From Euptelea pleiosperma (taxonomy: Eukaryota > Streptophyta > Magnoliopsida > Ranunculales > Eupteleaceae): DNA of 64,000 nt. This document shows positions 23,718-35,202 of the stretch, one piece after another. The stretch spans positions 23,189,190 through 23,253,189 of the forward strand of contig CM068553.1 of assembly GCA_035048495.1 (NCBI GenBank), read 5' to 3'. The notes under the pieces were generated by a model that did no database searches, was not told the origin of the DNA, and worked only from the letters and a program-made list of their open reading frames with translations. Numbering within the stretch: the stretch's first letter is position 1; each line of letters begins with the position of its first letter. The translations under genes and the position numbers were made by a program.

Positions 23718-24725
23718 TGATATTCGCTCAAAAGTGCTATTTAAAGCAACTATTCTTCTAGCGTTATCGCACCTTCCTACGTAAAACTGCTCTATTTATT
23801 CACTTTTCTACGTAAGAGTCTCTTTTGTTGCGTAGAACACACTTTTCTGGACGAAATGGTATATTTGCATACATTAAACACATTTTCGGAAGTCTAGATA
23901 TAAAGCCGTTCTAATTAACTCTCATACGCACTTTTTCGTTATTGCAGAAAATTTGATCGGATGATTCTCGAAACTGGCAGTCCCACGATCAACCTCAAAA
24001 GCCTCTATCCATCGTACAGTCAGATGATCAAGTCCAAGGTCTGAGGAAGAATGCCAAAATTCAAAAATAGCAGTGAATCACGCCACTAAAATCGCGGGTT
24101 ATGTATAGGGAGAACTAAAGTGTGCAACACGGTGAAACGAAGCAGAAACAAGAGTGGACGATTCTTGAGAACAACAGGCCCACCGATTATCAAAACCAAA
24201 GAAGCCAGCGGACTACTCCATCAAGATCACAAACCAAGATGTGGGCCAATGGGCCAAGTCGACAAGCCACAATGACAGAGAGTAAATGAAAGAAATAATA
24301 CATGTACAAGATATGGTGGAATCCAAAGTTTTGCCAGGAGGGTGTGAAAAGCAATAGAATGAATGATGTGGCATCGAAAGAAAAGATGAGAAACGGGGTG
24401 ACATGTGAAGACGTGTGATGGAAAATAAAAGAATTAGGTTTACAACATGCATGGGCGAGAGACACTTGCTCAATGGTGGCCTTACTAGGAATGGTGGGTG
24501 TGGATAGCATGGGCAAATAGAAGAATAGGTGGGTGAGTTGAGAACTCTTGGTGGGTGCATAATGTAGGGCACATGTGGAAAACATTGTGACACTAAAAGG
24601 GGGTAGGTGGCAGCACCTCCACTCCTCTTTCATCAACACCTCACATCCCAACTACAATCCCACGGTCCACAACCTTTTCCCCACACACGTACAGCCCATC
24701 CTCCAAACCCTAGATTAGAACCCTT
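23718..24725 (+). repeat. Athila LTR P0, first part (split by solo LTR P1)
   Basis: It starts TGATATTCGCTCAAAAGTGC and keeps the conserved U3 start. It continues at 27166. It belongs to the LTR class without the tRNA-like module and shares GACACTTGCTCAATGGTG (near 24460) with P2 (31080). The P1 insertion sits just before its ATAAAAG TATA box. Confidence 0.8.
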
Positions 24726-25177
24726 TGATATTCGCTCAAAAGTGCTTATTTTAAGCACTTATCCTGTTAGCGTTATCGCACTCTCCTACGTAAAACTGCT
24801 CTAATTATCCACTTTTCTACGTAAGAGTCTATCTCATTGCGTAAAACACACTTTTCTGGACGAAATGGTATATTTGCATGCATTAAACACATTTTCGGAA
24901 GTCTAAATATTAAGCCATTCTGATAAAGTCTCATTACGCGCTTCTTCTGTCGCAGGAAACCCCGATGGGACGATTTTCGAGACTTGTGGGCCCAAATCGA
25001 TCATGAAAGCCCATTATCAAAGCTTAACAAGCCCACGTGCTATAACTAGAAGATATGGGCCAAATATGGGCTGAATAAGAGGACCAAAAAGTCGGCCCAA
25101 AGAACGAAGAGAGTAGGAGAGCCAATGACCAAGAGACAGACCAAAGCGTTTAAAGCCACATGAGTCAGCAAAGAATG

Positions 25178-25247
25178 ATGGTCGACTCTACTGGAGAAGC
25201 GTGAGGATGGTCACAGTGAAGAACAGGGTTCCAGACCCTCCGCCAGT
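25178..25247 (+). other. tRNA-like module in Athila LTR (copy 2)
   Basis: CTCTACTGGAGAAGC (A-box-like) is followed by GGTTCCAGACC (B-box-like, 25227-25237) within AGGG/CCCT. T-rich DNA follows from 25250, which could act as a Pol III stop. Confidence 0.45.
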
Positions 25248-25689
25248 GCTTTTTTCCATTTTTTTTTTGATACTTTTTCTCTCATCTCTCCTTATTCTCT
25301 CTCTCTCTTCATCTCTCGATCCTCGAATCTACTGACCTAACCCCAGAACTCTTGCCTATCAGCTCTATCTCATCTCCCTTAGCTTTCTGACCGTTGGATC
25401 TTCCATCGGACCGTTGGATCTTCAATCGGACCGTTGGATCTCTCTAGATCCGTCGATCTACCAATCTGAGTCCCAATCAAGTCACCATCCATCCGATCGC
25501 CATCAGACTGTCTGTCACATCATTCTGTGAGATGATGGACATCATCAACCCATGAGGGCCAATAGCCGGGCCCATCTTCATCGACCCGCTGACCGACCAG
25601 TTAGTGGACCCCGCGAATTTCAAAAATAATTTTAATTAAATGGGGGGTCCACTAATTGGGGAGATTCCCCATAGAAAAGTAGGTTTTTA

Positions 25690-25692
<3 letters not shown>

Positions 25693-25732
<40 letters not shown>
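25693..25732 (+). repeat. Poly-A tract in solo LTR P1
   Basis: An uninterrupted run of about 40 A. The same position of the sister LTR has a run of about 50 T on the plus strand (47583-47631). Its length is probably unstable. Confidence 0.9.
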
Positions 25733-25735
<3 letters not shown>

Positions 25736-27165
25736 TTTTTATTTTCAAAAAATACCCTATTTCCATTAATGGAAATAGGGAGCTTTATAAGAGGAAGGAG
25801 AAGGGTTCGTTCGAACCCTAATCCCCCTCTTTTCTTCTCCTCTCCTTCCCCGAATCTTCGGCCCACCGTTTCCCTTTCTTCTTCTCCTTCTTTTTCTTCT
25901 TTTCATTCTTCATCTTCGTCATCTTCTTCACGTTTTCACCGGAGTTGCAGGCTGCAACTCCGGCCGACAACTCTCCCACGAGCTCTTCTCTCCCCACCTC
26001 TTCTCTCCCTTCTATCCCTCTCTAGCACGTCCTCTTCTTGGGGACGTGTTCTCTGTTGGCAGGTGGTGGCAATCTCATCTCCAACAACCCCCCGAAACGT
26101 TGCTGCACCAACGGTACCGCCTGCAACCACCGCCTGCAACCTCCGCCTGCAACATCTCCGCCTGCAACATCTCCCCCTTGCTGCTGCCGCCTCCTTCTCA
26201 CCTTACCGCCCCCATCTCCATATCTCTATCCCACCAGAAAACCCAGCCGCCTGTCTCATCTACTCCTCTAAAAAATCGTGACCTCTTTCTTCAAAAATAG
26301 AAAACGAAAAAGAAAAAAAAAGAGGAAGATGAAGAGAGGAGGAGAAGTGGAGTGCGCCCCTCATTGACTCCATTGCTGGATTGAATCTGACTTAGTCTAG
26401 CTCGTCCGAACGTTGCAGTCCTTCTTCACCTTCATCGCCTTGCTCCAGCCACCAAGAACAACCATAAACCGTTGTGCATCCAACGGGGCTGTCCTCTAGC
26501 CGCCGCACCAGCATCCTTCCAAGCTGTGTTCACGCCCATCTCACAAGGAGCGAGCTCTCCTCTACCCCTTTCACATGCTTCATCCGCAAATTCCCACAGC
26601 CTAGTTTGGGCAAGCACCATCAACATTATCTTCATCTCTTGGTGAGTTTTATGGTAGGATCTTTCATTTTCTCTCTCCTCTTCTTTAGACTCTCTCTATA
26701 GTTTCTCTCTCTACCCTTATATGTTTTCTAGGTTAATGCTTACTGCTTTTTAGTTTTAGGATAGCTAAATTTCGTTCAAGATTCCATGTAATGGTTGTCA
26801 TATTTTGATTATTAATAAAGTGAGTTCGATGAATGAGTTTTATGGATATTAAAGGTTTACTGTGAATATAGTGTCCTCCATTTTTAATTATTAGTGTCCA
26901 TGTCTCTCAAAAATTCCCAAAGAATGTTTTAAAAATCCTCATCACCATTCTCACCCTTCCATCCTTTTATTTTTAACAATTTCTGAGAAAAATCCGTAAT
27001 TTCATGTCCATTATTGCGCTAATCTGACTAATCCCGAGTGCGGATCGACATCCGACACAAGCCACTGTGCAAAATTGCTCATTCTACAGGTTAAAAGTTT
27101 CGGATTAATTAAAAATGTGTTGAAGTTAGGGTCGTTCTCTCAACGACGGAAAAACCCTACTTTCA

Positions 27166-27737
27166 CCCTTATAAAAGAAAAAGGAGAGATGATTCTCCTC
27201 TCTCTCTCCCCCCCCCACATTCTATTCCTCTCCATTCTTCACCCACGTTTTACTGGCCAAAACTCCACCACGTTTTCTCCCATCTCCTAAACCAAGAACA
27301 CCCTTCCATGCTTCCATAACTGAACAGCAGGTGTGCTGCCCCCCCTTCACTCCATCGTCCATGGTTTTAGATCGAGATCTCCACGGACCTGCATTTCCAG
27401 CCGCCAAGAACCTGCAACTCCGACGAACTTAATCGCCGGACCGGTTCTTCACTCTATCATCTTCATTTTCTACTCTCTCTCCACCGATCCCCCCTGCATC
27501 TTCATCTTCTCCACTCTTATCTCACCGTGTTCCTCATAAAAACAAGAAAAAAAGAAAAAAAAAGAACAAAAAAGAAAAGAAAAAAAGATCACTGGAGTTG
27601 TAGGTTACAACTCCGGCAAGCACCATTAAAATCGGCGACTAGGATCTCCAATCCATTCGTCCCCAACCAGCAACCACATCAGTCTTCTCTCCTCCCACAT
27701 TCTAATCTTCCTCATTCCTCCAAAAACCCCATTCACC
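27166..27737 (+). repeat. Athila LTR P0, second part, 3' end lost
   Basis: It begins with the right TSD copy CCCTT and ATAAAAG, restoring the TATA region of P0. CT-rich DNA follows, then a partial GGAGTTGTAGGTTACAACTCC palindrome (27596-27617). The rest of the LTR is missing; Tat coding DNA begins abruptly at about 27738, so a deletion removed the LTR end and Tat gag. Confidence 0.7.
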
Positions 27738-29108
27738 AGCGACCCAACATCCCGTTGATCGGATTCAACGGCCAGAAGGTATACGCTCGGGGAACGATTA
27801 CTCTGCCAGTCAGATCCGGCCCGGTAACCACCATGACTTAGTTCATGATCATCGACACTCGGTCTCCCTACAGGGCCATTCTCGGGTGAGGATGGATTCA
27901 CGAGATGAAGGCTGTCCCCTCCACCTATCACCAGATGATCCAGTTTCCTACCGAGCAGGGGACCATGGAGATTTGGGGAGACCAAGTTTCGGCCAAGAGA
28001 TGCTACTTGATAGCCCTCACCTCAGCGAGCTCACTATCGGAAGAGGAAAACCAACATCGAACGCTTCCACCCGATGAACATATGTCAGAGGTAGCATGTG
28101 GCTGCGAGCTCGTAGCTGGCCGGCGTCTAGATAACGAGCAGGCGGCTCGACATCTGTCGACTGAAAAAGTAACTTCAGCATTTCTTTCCGACCTTCCCGG
28201 TACATCAAAGGGAAGGTCGTCAACTAATATCTCGGCATAGCAGCCAGCAGGGCTTTTCCCGGACAAAAGGCCAAAGGAGAATCTAGAACGGGAAAAGCCC
28301 ATAGTAGAGCCAATAGAGGAGGTGAACCTTGGAACCAAAGAAGATCCGAGGATAACCTACATTGGTTCAATGCTAACACTGGAAGAGAAAGAAAAAATAA
28401 CAAAGTTCCTCATAGCAAACAAGAGCGTGTTCGCCTGGTCACTCGAAAAGATGCCGGGAATCGATCCCGAAGTCTCTTGCCACAAGCTAAACGTCGATCC
28501 AAAATATCCTCCGGTGAGGCAGAAACCGAGGAGGACGGCACCCGAGAAATAGATAGCTATACAGGATGAAATCAATAGGTTGCTAAGGGCAGGATTCCTC
28601 AAGGAGGTAAGTACCCGAGGTGGCTGGCAAACGTAGTTGCAGTGCCCAAGAAGAATGGCAAGATCAGAGTGTGCATCGACTTCACAAATTTGAACAAGGC
28701 GTATCCCAAAGACCCCTATCCGCTGCCAATGATTGACCAGTGAGGCGTGTATTGCTATACAGTAATGTCGTTCGGATTGAAGAACGCGGGACAAACCTAC
28801 CAAAGGTTGGTGAACAAGATATTCCACGACTTGATAGGGACATCGATGGAAGTCTACATTGACGATATGATCGTAAAAAACAAGCAACGCGCAACGCATA
28901 TGGATGATTTAGAGCAGACCTTCCGCAGGCTGCACCAACACCAGATGAAACTCAACCCGTCAAAATGCACGTTTGGCCTCACTTCTGAAAAATTCCTAGG
29001 ATACCTCATATCTCGGCAAGGAATTGAGGTGAACCTAGAACAGATTCGGGCCCTGACAGACATGCCCTCCCCGAAGAATAGAAAGGATGTCCAGAAGCTG
29101 GCAGAAAG
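27738..29108 (+). pseudogene. Tat-lineage protease end and reverse transcriptase fragment, inactivated
   Basis: It starts in the protease-RT linker (FNGQKVYARGTITLPV; then TMEIWGDQVSAKRCYLIAL with a stop or two). Next is the RT N-region NKSVFAWSLEKMPGIDPEVS, then IRVCIDFTNLNKAYPKDPYP, then CYTVMSFGLKNAGQTYQRLV and the catalytic YIDD box near 28857. Defects include a TAG near 28550, a frameshift near 28610, and loss of the ~40 residues between LPMID and GVYCYT that carry the first catalytic aspartate. RNase H and integrase are absent. An Athila LTR interrupts the frame at 29109. Confidence 0.9.
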
Positions 29109-30416
29109 TGAAACTAGGGTTTTTCCGCGTCATTGGTTACGGAAACCCTAGAATCAACACATTTCTAATTTTTATCCGAGACTTTCAACCTATAAAATAA
29201 CCAATTTTTGCATAGTACAGTGGCTCGTGTCGGATGTCGATCCGAACTCGGAGTTAGGGATTAGCGCAAATAAGAACATGAAATGATGGATTTTTCCATA
29301 AAAATCGATGCGAATGATGGTGGGGTGAGAGTGGTGATTTAAAGTGGATTTTTAAAACATGTTCTTGATAGAGATATCATTACCCACTATTTAAAACAAA
29401 GAAATGCGAAATAAATCAAACCTTAAATATCAAGAAAAATTCTTCATTAATGCATAAACAACCATCCATTACATTGAATCAAAATCGAGTTAACATGAGC
29501 CAAAAAAATAAAATAAAGGAAAATAAATAAAACCTTAGTGAAGGTTTAGAGTGAAAAAGCTAGTTTAGAGAAAGAAAATAAGAAAAAGCCTAAAATGACC
29601 TAGAGAGAGAAAAAGAGAACTATTCTAGAGAGGGAAATAGAAAAGAGAGTAGAGAGAGAAAGACTTAGAGAGAGAGTATTTCTAGATAGAGAAGAAAAAG
29701 AAAGAGAGGGAGAATTAGGAAAAGCTTACCGTTGGAGGACACGTGGTTGCTGCCAAGGTGGTAGTGTAGCAGGTATTAGAGATAGGCTGTGCAGCAAGTG
29801 CACTTGAGGATGGTTTAGCCCATCGTGGAAAGGGCTGCAACTTGCAGGCGAGGCAGCAAGGGAGAAGGTAGCGGTGGTGCAACCATTGAACGCACCAGCA
29901 AGGGGGTAGATGGAGGCGGTGTTGATGAGTGTTAGTTGCTACTTGAGCAACTGGAGGAGGCATGGCAGGATGAAGTGGTGACGGTGTGGAGTGCAGCCAA
30001 AGAAATGGAGGTGTTGCTGGACGTGGTGCTGCACCTGGGTGGTTGGGTGGAGGTAAGAGAAGCCCACGTCTCCATCTTATCTCCTCTTCTCTTCTTCTCT
30101 CTTTCTTTTTTTTCTGGTCTTGTCTCTCTTTTTCTTTTTTCTTTTATTTATTTATTTTTGTTTTCCCTTTTTTGCTTGGGATAGAACGGTTGGAGAGGGA
30201 GGAGTTTTGGAGGAAAAACGTGGAGGGAGCTGGGCTGCTAATGAAGAGGATAGGAGGAGAAGGGGGTAACAGCTTGTGGTCGATCCAGCAACGGTGGAAG
30301 AGATTTAGAGGGACGGTGGTAGTGGTTGGGCCTACCGGAGTTGCAGGTCCGGCAAAGTAAAGGGAGACCGAATAGTGTTGATCGTTGCTGCCCTATTAGA
30401 GAACGTTGATGGAGGC
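29109..30416 (-). repeat. 3' LTR of Athila element E2, left part (split by solo LTR P2)
   Basis: It starts TGAAACTAGGG with the hairpin (29115-29150) and is nearly the same as E2's 5' LTR at 40681-41795, including the GA-rich run and the TTTTCTGGTCTTGTCTCTC-like stretch. It continues at 33523. The TSD GAGGC of P2 joins the two parts. Confidence 0.85.
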
Positions 30417-33400
30417 TGATATTCACTTAAAAGTGTGTATTTTCCACTATTATCTTCTAAGCGTTATCACACTCTCCCACGTAAAATTGCTATAATTATC
30501 CACTTTTCTACGTATGAGTCTCTTTTATTGCGTAGAACACACTTTTCTGGACGAAATGATATATTTGCATGCATTAAACACATTTTCAGAAGTCTAGATA
30601 TTAAGTCGTTCTGATTACATGCTTCTTTTGTCGCAGGGAACCCCGATCAGATAATTCTCAAGAACCGAAAATCCATGATCAACCATGAAAATCATGATCG
30701 AAGATCAGTGGATCGTGCGGGATTAAAGGTGAACAAAGACAGTAGAGTTGGCAAAAATTGAAGAATGGCCCAGCTGAAAGAATAGTGGACTTAGCTGCAA
30801 ACCACGATCTGAGCAATCCGAAGACACAAACCAAGCTAATGGGTCACGATCAAAGTCGACAAGTCACAAGGGCAGATATTAATCTTCATTTAAGATGGGC
30901 CATGGGCCAGCATGTGAAATGTGCCAAAGAGTGGACCAAGGTGTAAGCAATAATAGAAAAAGTATGATGAAGAGGTAGAATTGTGCTTTGACGACTACTT
31001 CATGACAAAAGACATGGGCTAGACATGTGGGGCATGTCGTGGGCCAAGATGGCTAACATGAAATAATGCACATAGACGACTGGGACACTTGCTCAATGGT
31101 GTCCTTACTAGAAGTAGTGGGTGTGGATAGCATGTGCACAAAGATAAATGAGAGGGTGAATAAAGAACTCTTGATGGGTTCTCAATAAAGGGCACATGTG
31201 GAAATATTTTGGCACAAAAGGGACGATTGCGGTATTATTAAACAAGCAATAGAAGGTGACTATGGATAGTTCCCACGGTGGAGCATCCACAATGCAATTG
31301 CTTGGCCGAATTTTGCATCAACAAATTGATAGTGGCTATAGTTTCCAATATGACATGGGGAATATCTTTTTGGAAATAGGGGATGAGATTAAATTGAAGA
31401 CTATTTTGGGAATGTTATTGGTCAAGGGACAATATTCCAAAAGGGTGTATAGGATACGTGATTGGAAACTAAGTAATGGTGTGGCATATGATGAACGGTT
31501 ATGATTGACTTGGTGGGGATGTGGCTTAAAAACAATATAAATAGAAAAAAAAAGAAGAGGAAAGAAGAGAGGAGGCCAAGCCGAACCCTAATGACTCTTC
31601 CACGTTCTCCTCTCTTAGTCTTTTCTCTCACAGCCGTTTTGGAGGGCACTCTCTCAAACTCTCTCTCTCACTCTCTTTCTCTCTTCACCGTCCTCTCTCC
31701 CCCTTCTCAAAACGAAAAAAAGAAAAAGCCAAAAACCAGAAAAAAAGGGAGAAGAAGGGGAAGATGAGAGAGCCGTAGCTCTCCCCCACGGTCTATTCCC
31801 CTCATCTTCTTTTTGTGTTGCAGGCGTGCCTGCAACTTCTTCAAGCACCACCACCACTTGCTAGCTGTTCTCCATCTTCAAGTGCTTCACAACGATCTCC
31901 TCTAACGCTGCCTTGCTGTGAACAACGCCTCCACCTGCAAGTTTACGGCCTGCAACTTTGTAGACCGTTAGCTTCATTCACTCTCCTTCCTTCAGCCGTT
32001 CTCCACATCGCCCTCTCCATTGCTATCCTCTACTGCCTCACCATCCATCACCACTTGCTGGTTTCCCCGTCGCACACCACCAGCAGCAACCACATCCACC
32101 ACCGCCCAACTCTGTAGCAGCTCCGCCCTCCTCCTTGCTCCGCCTTCTCCAGCAGAACCACCACAACGAACAGCCACCACAGCCACCATCCTCAATAGTA
32201 GCAGTAGTGTACTCTCCAATCGTTCCCCACCATCTTTCCCAAAGAAGAAAACAAAACCACAAAAAAAAAAAAAAAAAAATAGAAAGAAAAGAGAAGAGAA
32301 AAAGAAGGAGAGGAGAGGGATCGCCCCTACCTGATTACCGTCTTCTTCATCTCTCATGATCACCCCTACCATTACCGCCTTGAGCCACCGCCATAGCTGC
32401 CTCCTCCTCACGTCCTCTCCCTTTCAAGCTTGCTGCTGCCCACGCTTGCAACTTCTTCAAGAGGACGCCTCCACCCAGCATCCTCCCATCATCACCACTA
32501 CAGCACACCTGCAACTCCTTTGCAACGTGTAAACCAGCCTCCCCACACTTCTCATCTCCTTGGCGGTGACCATGAGCAACCCACGTGTTGCTCTCCTTCA
32601 CGCTGCTACCATGCTAGCAACTAAGGTTGCAAGTTTGACCAGCAAACCACCACGTCATCAAGTCCCACGACCAGCAACCTGCAAGTCCCCATCTCGCTGG
32701 CTGGGATTGATCTCCTCCATTTTAGCTCCTCATAGCGGGCTCCATTTTGGAGCAATCACTAGCAAACCGTGCCACCACCTTGTTGCCTCCTCTTATGCTT
32801 GCAGACAATCAAACCTGCAACTTTACCAATGGCTAGCAACACGGAGCCACCATCATGGTTCGGCCTCCATGTGCTCTTCTTAATCGAGCACCATCACCAT
32901 CATCTCATGCTCTGGCCTCACCGTGCACATGTTCTCGATCTCCCCGGACCGAACTACTCATCGGGCCGATGCAATACTCCGATAAGTTTTGCCAAAGATT
33001 CCCCAGGCTGATCGCCTTTTTGCACCGCCGACTCCGTTCGGTGAATGCAAAAGGGTGAGTTTTTCTCTCACCTCTACCTTGTCGGCCAGTAAACGACCGA
33101 GGTGTGAAAAATCTCTCTCTACCTTCTTCCTCTCTCTCTAAAATCTCTTTTTACATGCTTTCTTACATGCTTTCTAGAATAGATTTACCGCTTTATTTAT
33201 TTCTGTCATTTATTTTATGTAAGCAACAGTTGAATTAATGCAATTTGATTTCGATGATTTTAGTCTTCTCTGGATCTTATTTGGATGCATTTTAAATTGA
33301 CTCGCCCTTCTCATCTCTTCCATCATTCTCCTTTTTCTCTTGTATATTATCTGTCATTTTATGTTCTTATTCGCGCTAATCCGACTAATCCCGAGTGCGG

Positions 33401-33522
33401 ATCGACATCCGACATGAATCCCTATACAAATCTGTCAATTTTGTAGGATAATCGGATAAAAATTACAAATGTGTTGAAGTTAGGGTTTCCGTAACCAACG
33501 ACGCGGAAAAACCCTACTTTCA
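30417..33522 (+). repeat. Athila solo LTR P2 (3106 bp), TSD GAGGC
   Basis: It runs TGATATTCAC to CTACTTTCA, flanked by perfect TSD GAGGC (30412-30416 and 33523-33527). No primer-binding site follows, so it is a solo LTR. It has TATAAATA (31536-31543) and long CT-rich and CCA-rich stretches that give many spurious frames. It lacks the tRNA-like module and is inserted in opposite orientation to its host LTR. Confidence 0.92.
31536..31543 (+). promoter_or_regulatory. TATA box of solo LTR P2
   Basis: TATAAATA about 1.1 kb into the LTR, followed by A-rich then pyrimidine-rich DNA as in other members of the family. Confidence 0.6.
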
Positions 33523-35190
33523 GAGGCTGTGAAGGGGAGTTGCAGATCTGATCTGCACACTCGTTTGGAGGAAGAAAGGTGGTGCAGCCACTGTGGAGAT
33601 TTGGAGTTGCAGGTTGTGTTCACGGTGGCTGAGACAAGGGCGTTGCAGACCTGCAACTTAAGGGGTTGCAAGTCATGGAGAAGCTGGGCAGTGCTGCCCT
33701 GCAAGAGGGTAGCAAGAGGAGGTACAATCCTCCTTCTTCTTCTTCTCTTCAGTTTTCTTTTCTTGTTTTTCTTTTTTTTTTCTTTTTGGGAGAAAAAGGA
33801 TGGAAGAGAGGGATGGATCAACGTGGGAGAGCAAGGAGTTGTCGGGGGAGATGGAATGAGAGAAGAGAGGAAGAGAGGAAGAGAGGAAGAGAGGAAGAGA
33901 GAATAGAATGAGGAAAAGAGATACCTATTATCTCTCCAAGAGAATATTTATATATTCTTCTAGGGTTCGGTCCTCTAGGAGATTAATCCAACAGCTGTGG
34001 AGCTTCTAAGATATGAAGAGATTGCTCTTGTGTCTTCTCCAATCATCTCCACACAAGTGGTGAGATCCAATGGTGACCCTTCTCTCAACGTGTTCTCCCT
34101 ATCTTTTGGCAAGTTCAGCCTATACTCTCCACAAAGGAAAGTGTATTTTCCTCAAAATGAATCTTTCCTTCACAACATCTTTTTATTTCTTTTAATACCG
34201 CCCATGCCCTTAAAAAGTCCTTCCTTTATTGATGTCGTTGACTCTTCTCTCCTTGACTTGATGTGGGGCCCACTTGCATGTTACCTTGTTATGTGTTGAG
34301 AATGTCTTCTTTTTAGTGCACCCAATGTTAACTTGTATACACCCGTGCTCTTCATACCCACCGTTCTTCTTTGTGCACCCTTGCTTCTTGGTTTTGTTCA
34401 CCCACCTTTTAGTATCATGCACATTGCATCTGGGTCCCTTTTGCTTTAATCATTCAATGTTCTTTGTAAAGAAACCTACTATTTTCTTCCATCGATCAAC
34501 GGTTAGCAACCCTTGGTCCATAACATCAGTCCATCAGTTTGGTTCACACAACGGTCCAACATCGTGGTCCATTGATCTGGTCCACGGTACTAGCCCACTA
34601 ACTATAGTTCACTAGCCCATCAACATGGCCTGCATCTTTGTAGAGTGTGCCCAGTGGCTCATCTACTCGAATGGTGAAATCACGGTTCCTCTTTGATCAC
34701 CCAATTGTCTCTTTTGTGTCTTCATGCCATTCATACCCACTTGTCAAGTAACCATTTATTAAGTAATATCTCAGTTCAGTACACATTGTGTGGCGAGATA
34801 GTCACCATCATTCACATTGATCCAACGGTCAAGATCTGCCCCTAGTGTTTCTCCTAGGATTTGTGCCATTGTTGCTTTCTCTTTTGTATGGATCCTGCTT
34901 ACGTTCACTGGGCTTTGGTGCTTGGGCTCGCAAGTTTTGAGAATCGTCCGATCAGGTTTCCTGCAACAGCAAGAATGTGTAATGAGCCTTAATCAGAACA
35001 GATTTATATCTAGATTTCCGAAAATGTGTTTAATGCATGCAAATATACCATTTCGTCCAAAAAAGTGTGTTCTACGCAACAGAAGAGACTCTTACGTAGA
35101 AAAGTGGATAAATAGAGCTATTTTACGTAGGAGAGTGTGATAACACTAGAAGGATAATTGCTTAAAATGATCACTTTTGAGATAATCTCA
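33523..35190 (-). repeat. 3' LTR of Athila element E2, right part
   Basis: It continues from 30416 after the GAGGC duplication and ends GAGATAATCTCA, a mutated form of GAGCGAATATCA. It includes a TATATAAATA box on the minus strand (33946-33955) and the conserved U3 start (34930-35190). The polypurine tract to its right marks it as the 3' LTR of a minus-strand element. Confidence 0.85.
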
Positions 35191-35202
35191 CAACCCCCAA
35201 CT
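35191..35202 (-). other. Polypurine tract of Athila element E2
   Basis: The minus strand reads AGTTGGGGGTTG directly before the 3' LTR start TGAGATTATC. It supports the assignment of 35191-40658 as E2's internal region. Confidence 0.65.

Larger units (their letters stand above)
24726..27165 (+). repeat. Athila solo LTR P1 (2440 bp), TSD CCCTT
   Basis: A complete LTR, TGATATTCGC to CTACTTTCA, with perfect TSD CCCTT at 24721-24725 and 27166-27170 and no primer-binding site or internal DNA. It is therefore a solo LTR left by LTR-LTR recombination. It contains the tRNA-like module (25178-25247), a 12-bp inverted repeat TTAGTGGACCCC/GGGGTCCACTAA (25601-25655), a ~40-bp poly-A, a CCGGAGTTGCAG palindrome (25939-25963) and the 3' hairpin. 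Its U3 is nearly identical to that of solo LTR 45744-48593, so both are young. Confidence 0.93.

Noticed and set aside
25640..26281. 213-codon plus frame with a poly-Lys stretch
   Set aside because: It crosses the poly-A tract and CT-rich part of solo LTR P1; no domain, and relatives do not keep the frame.
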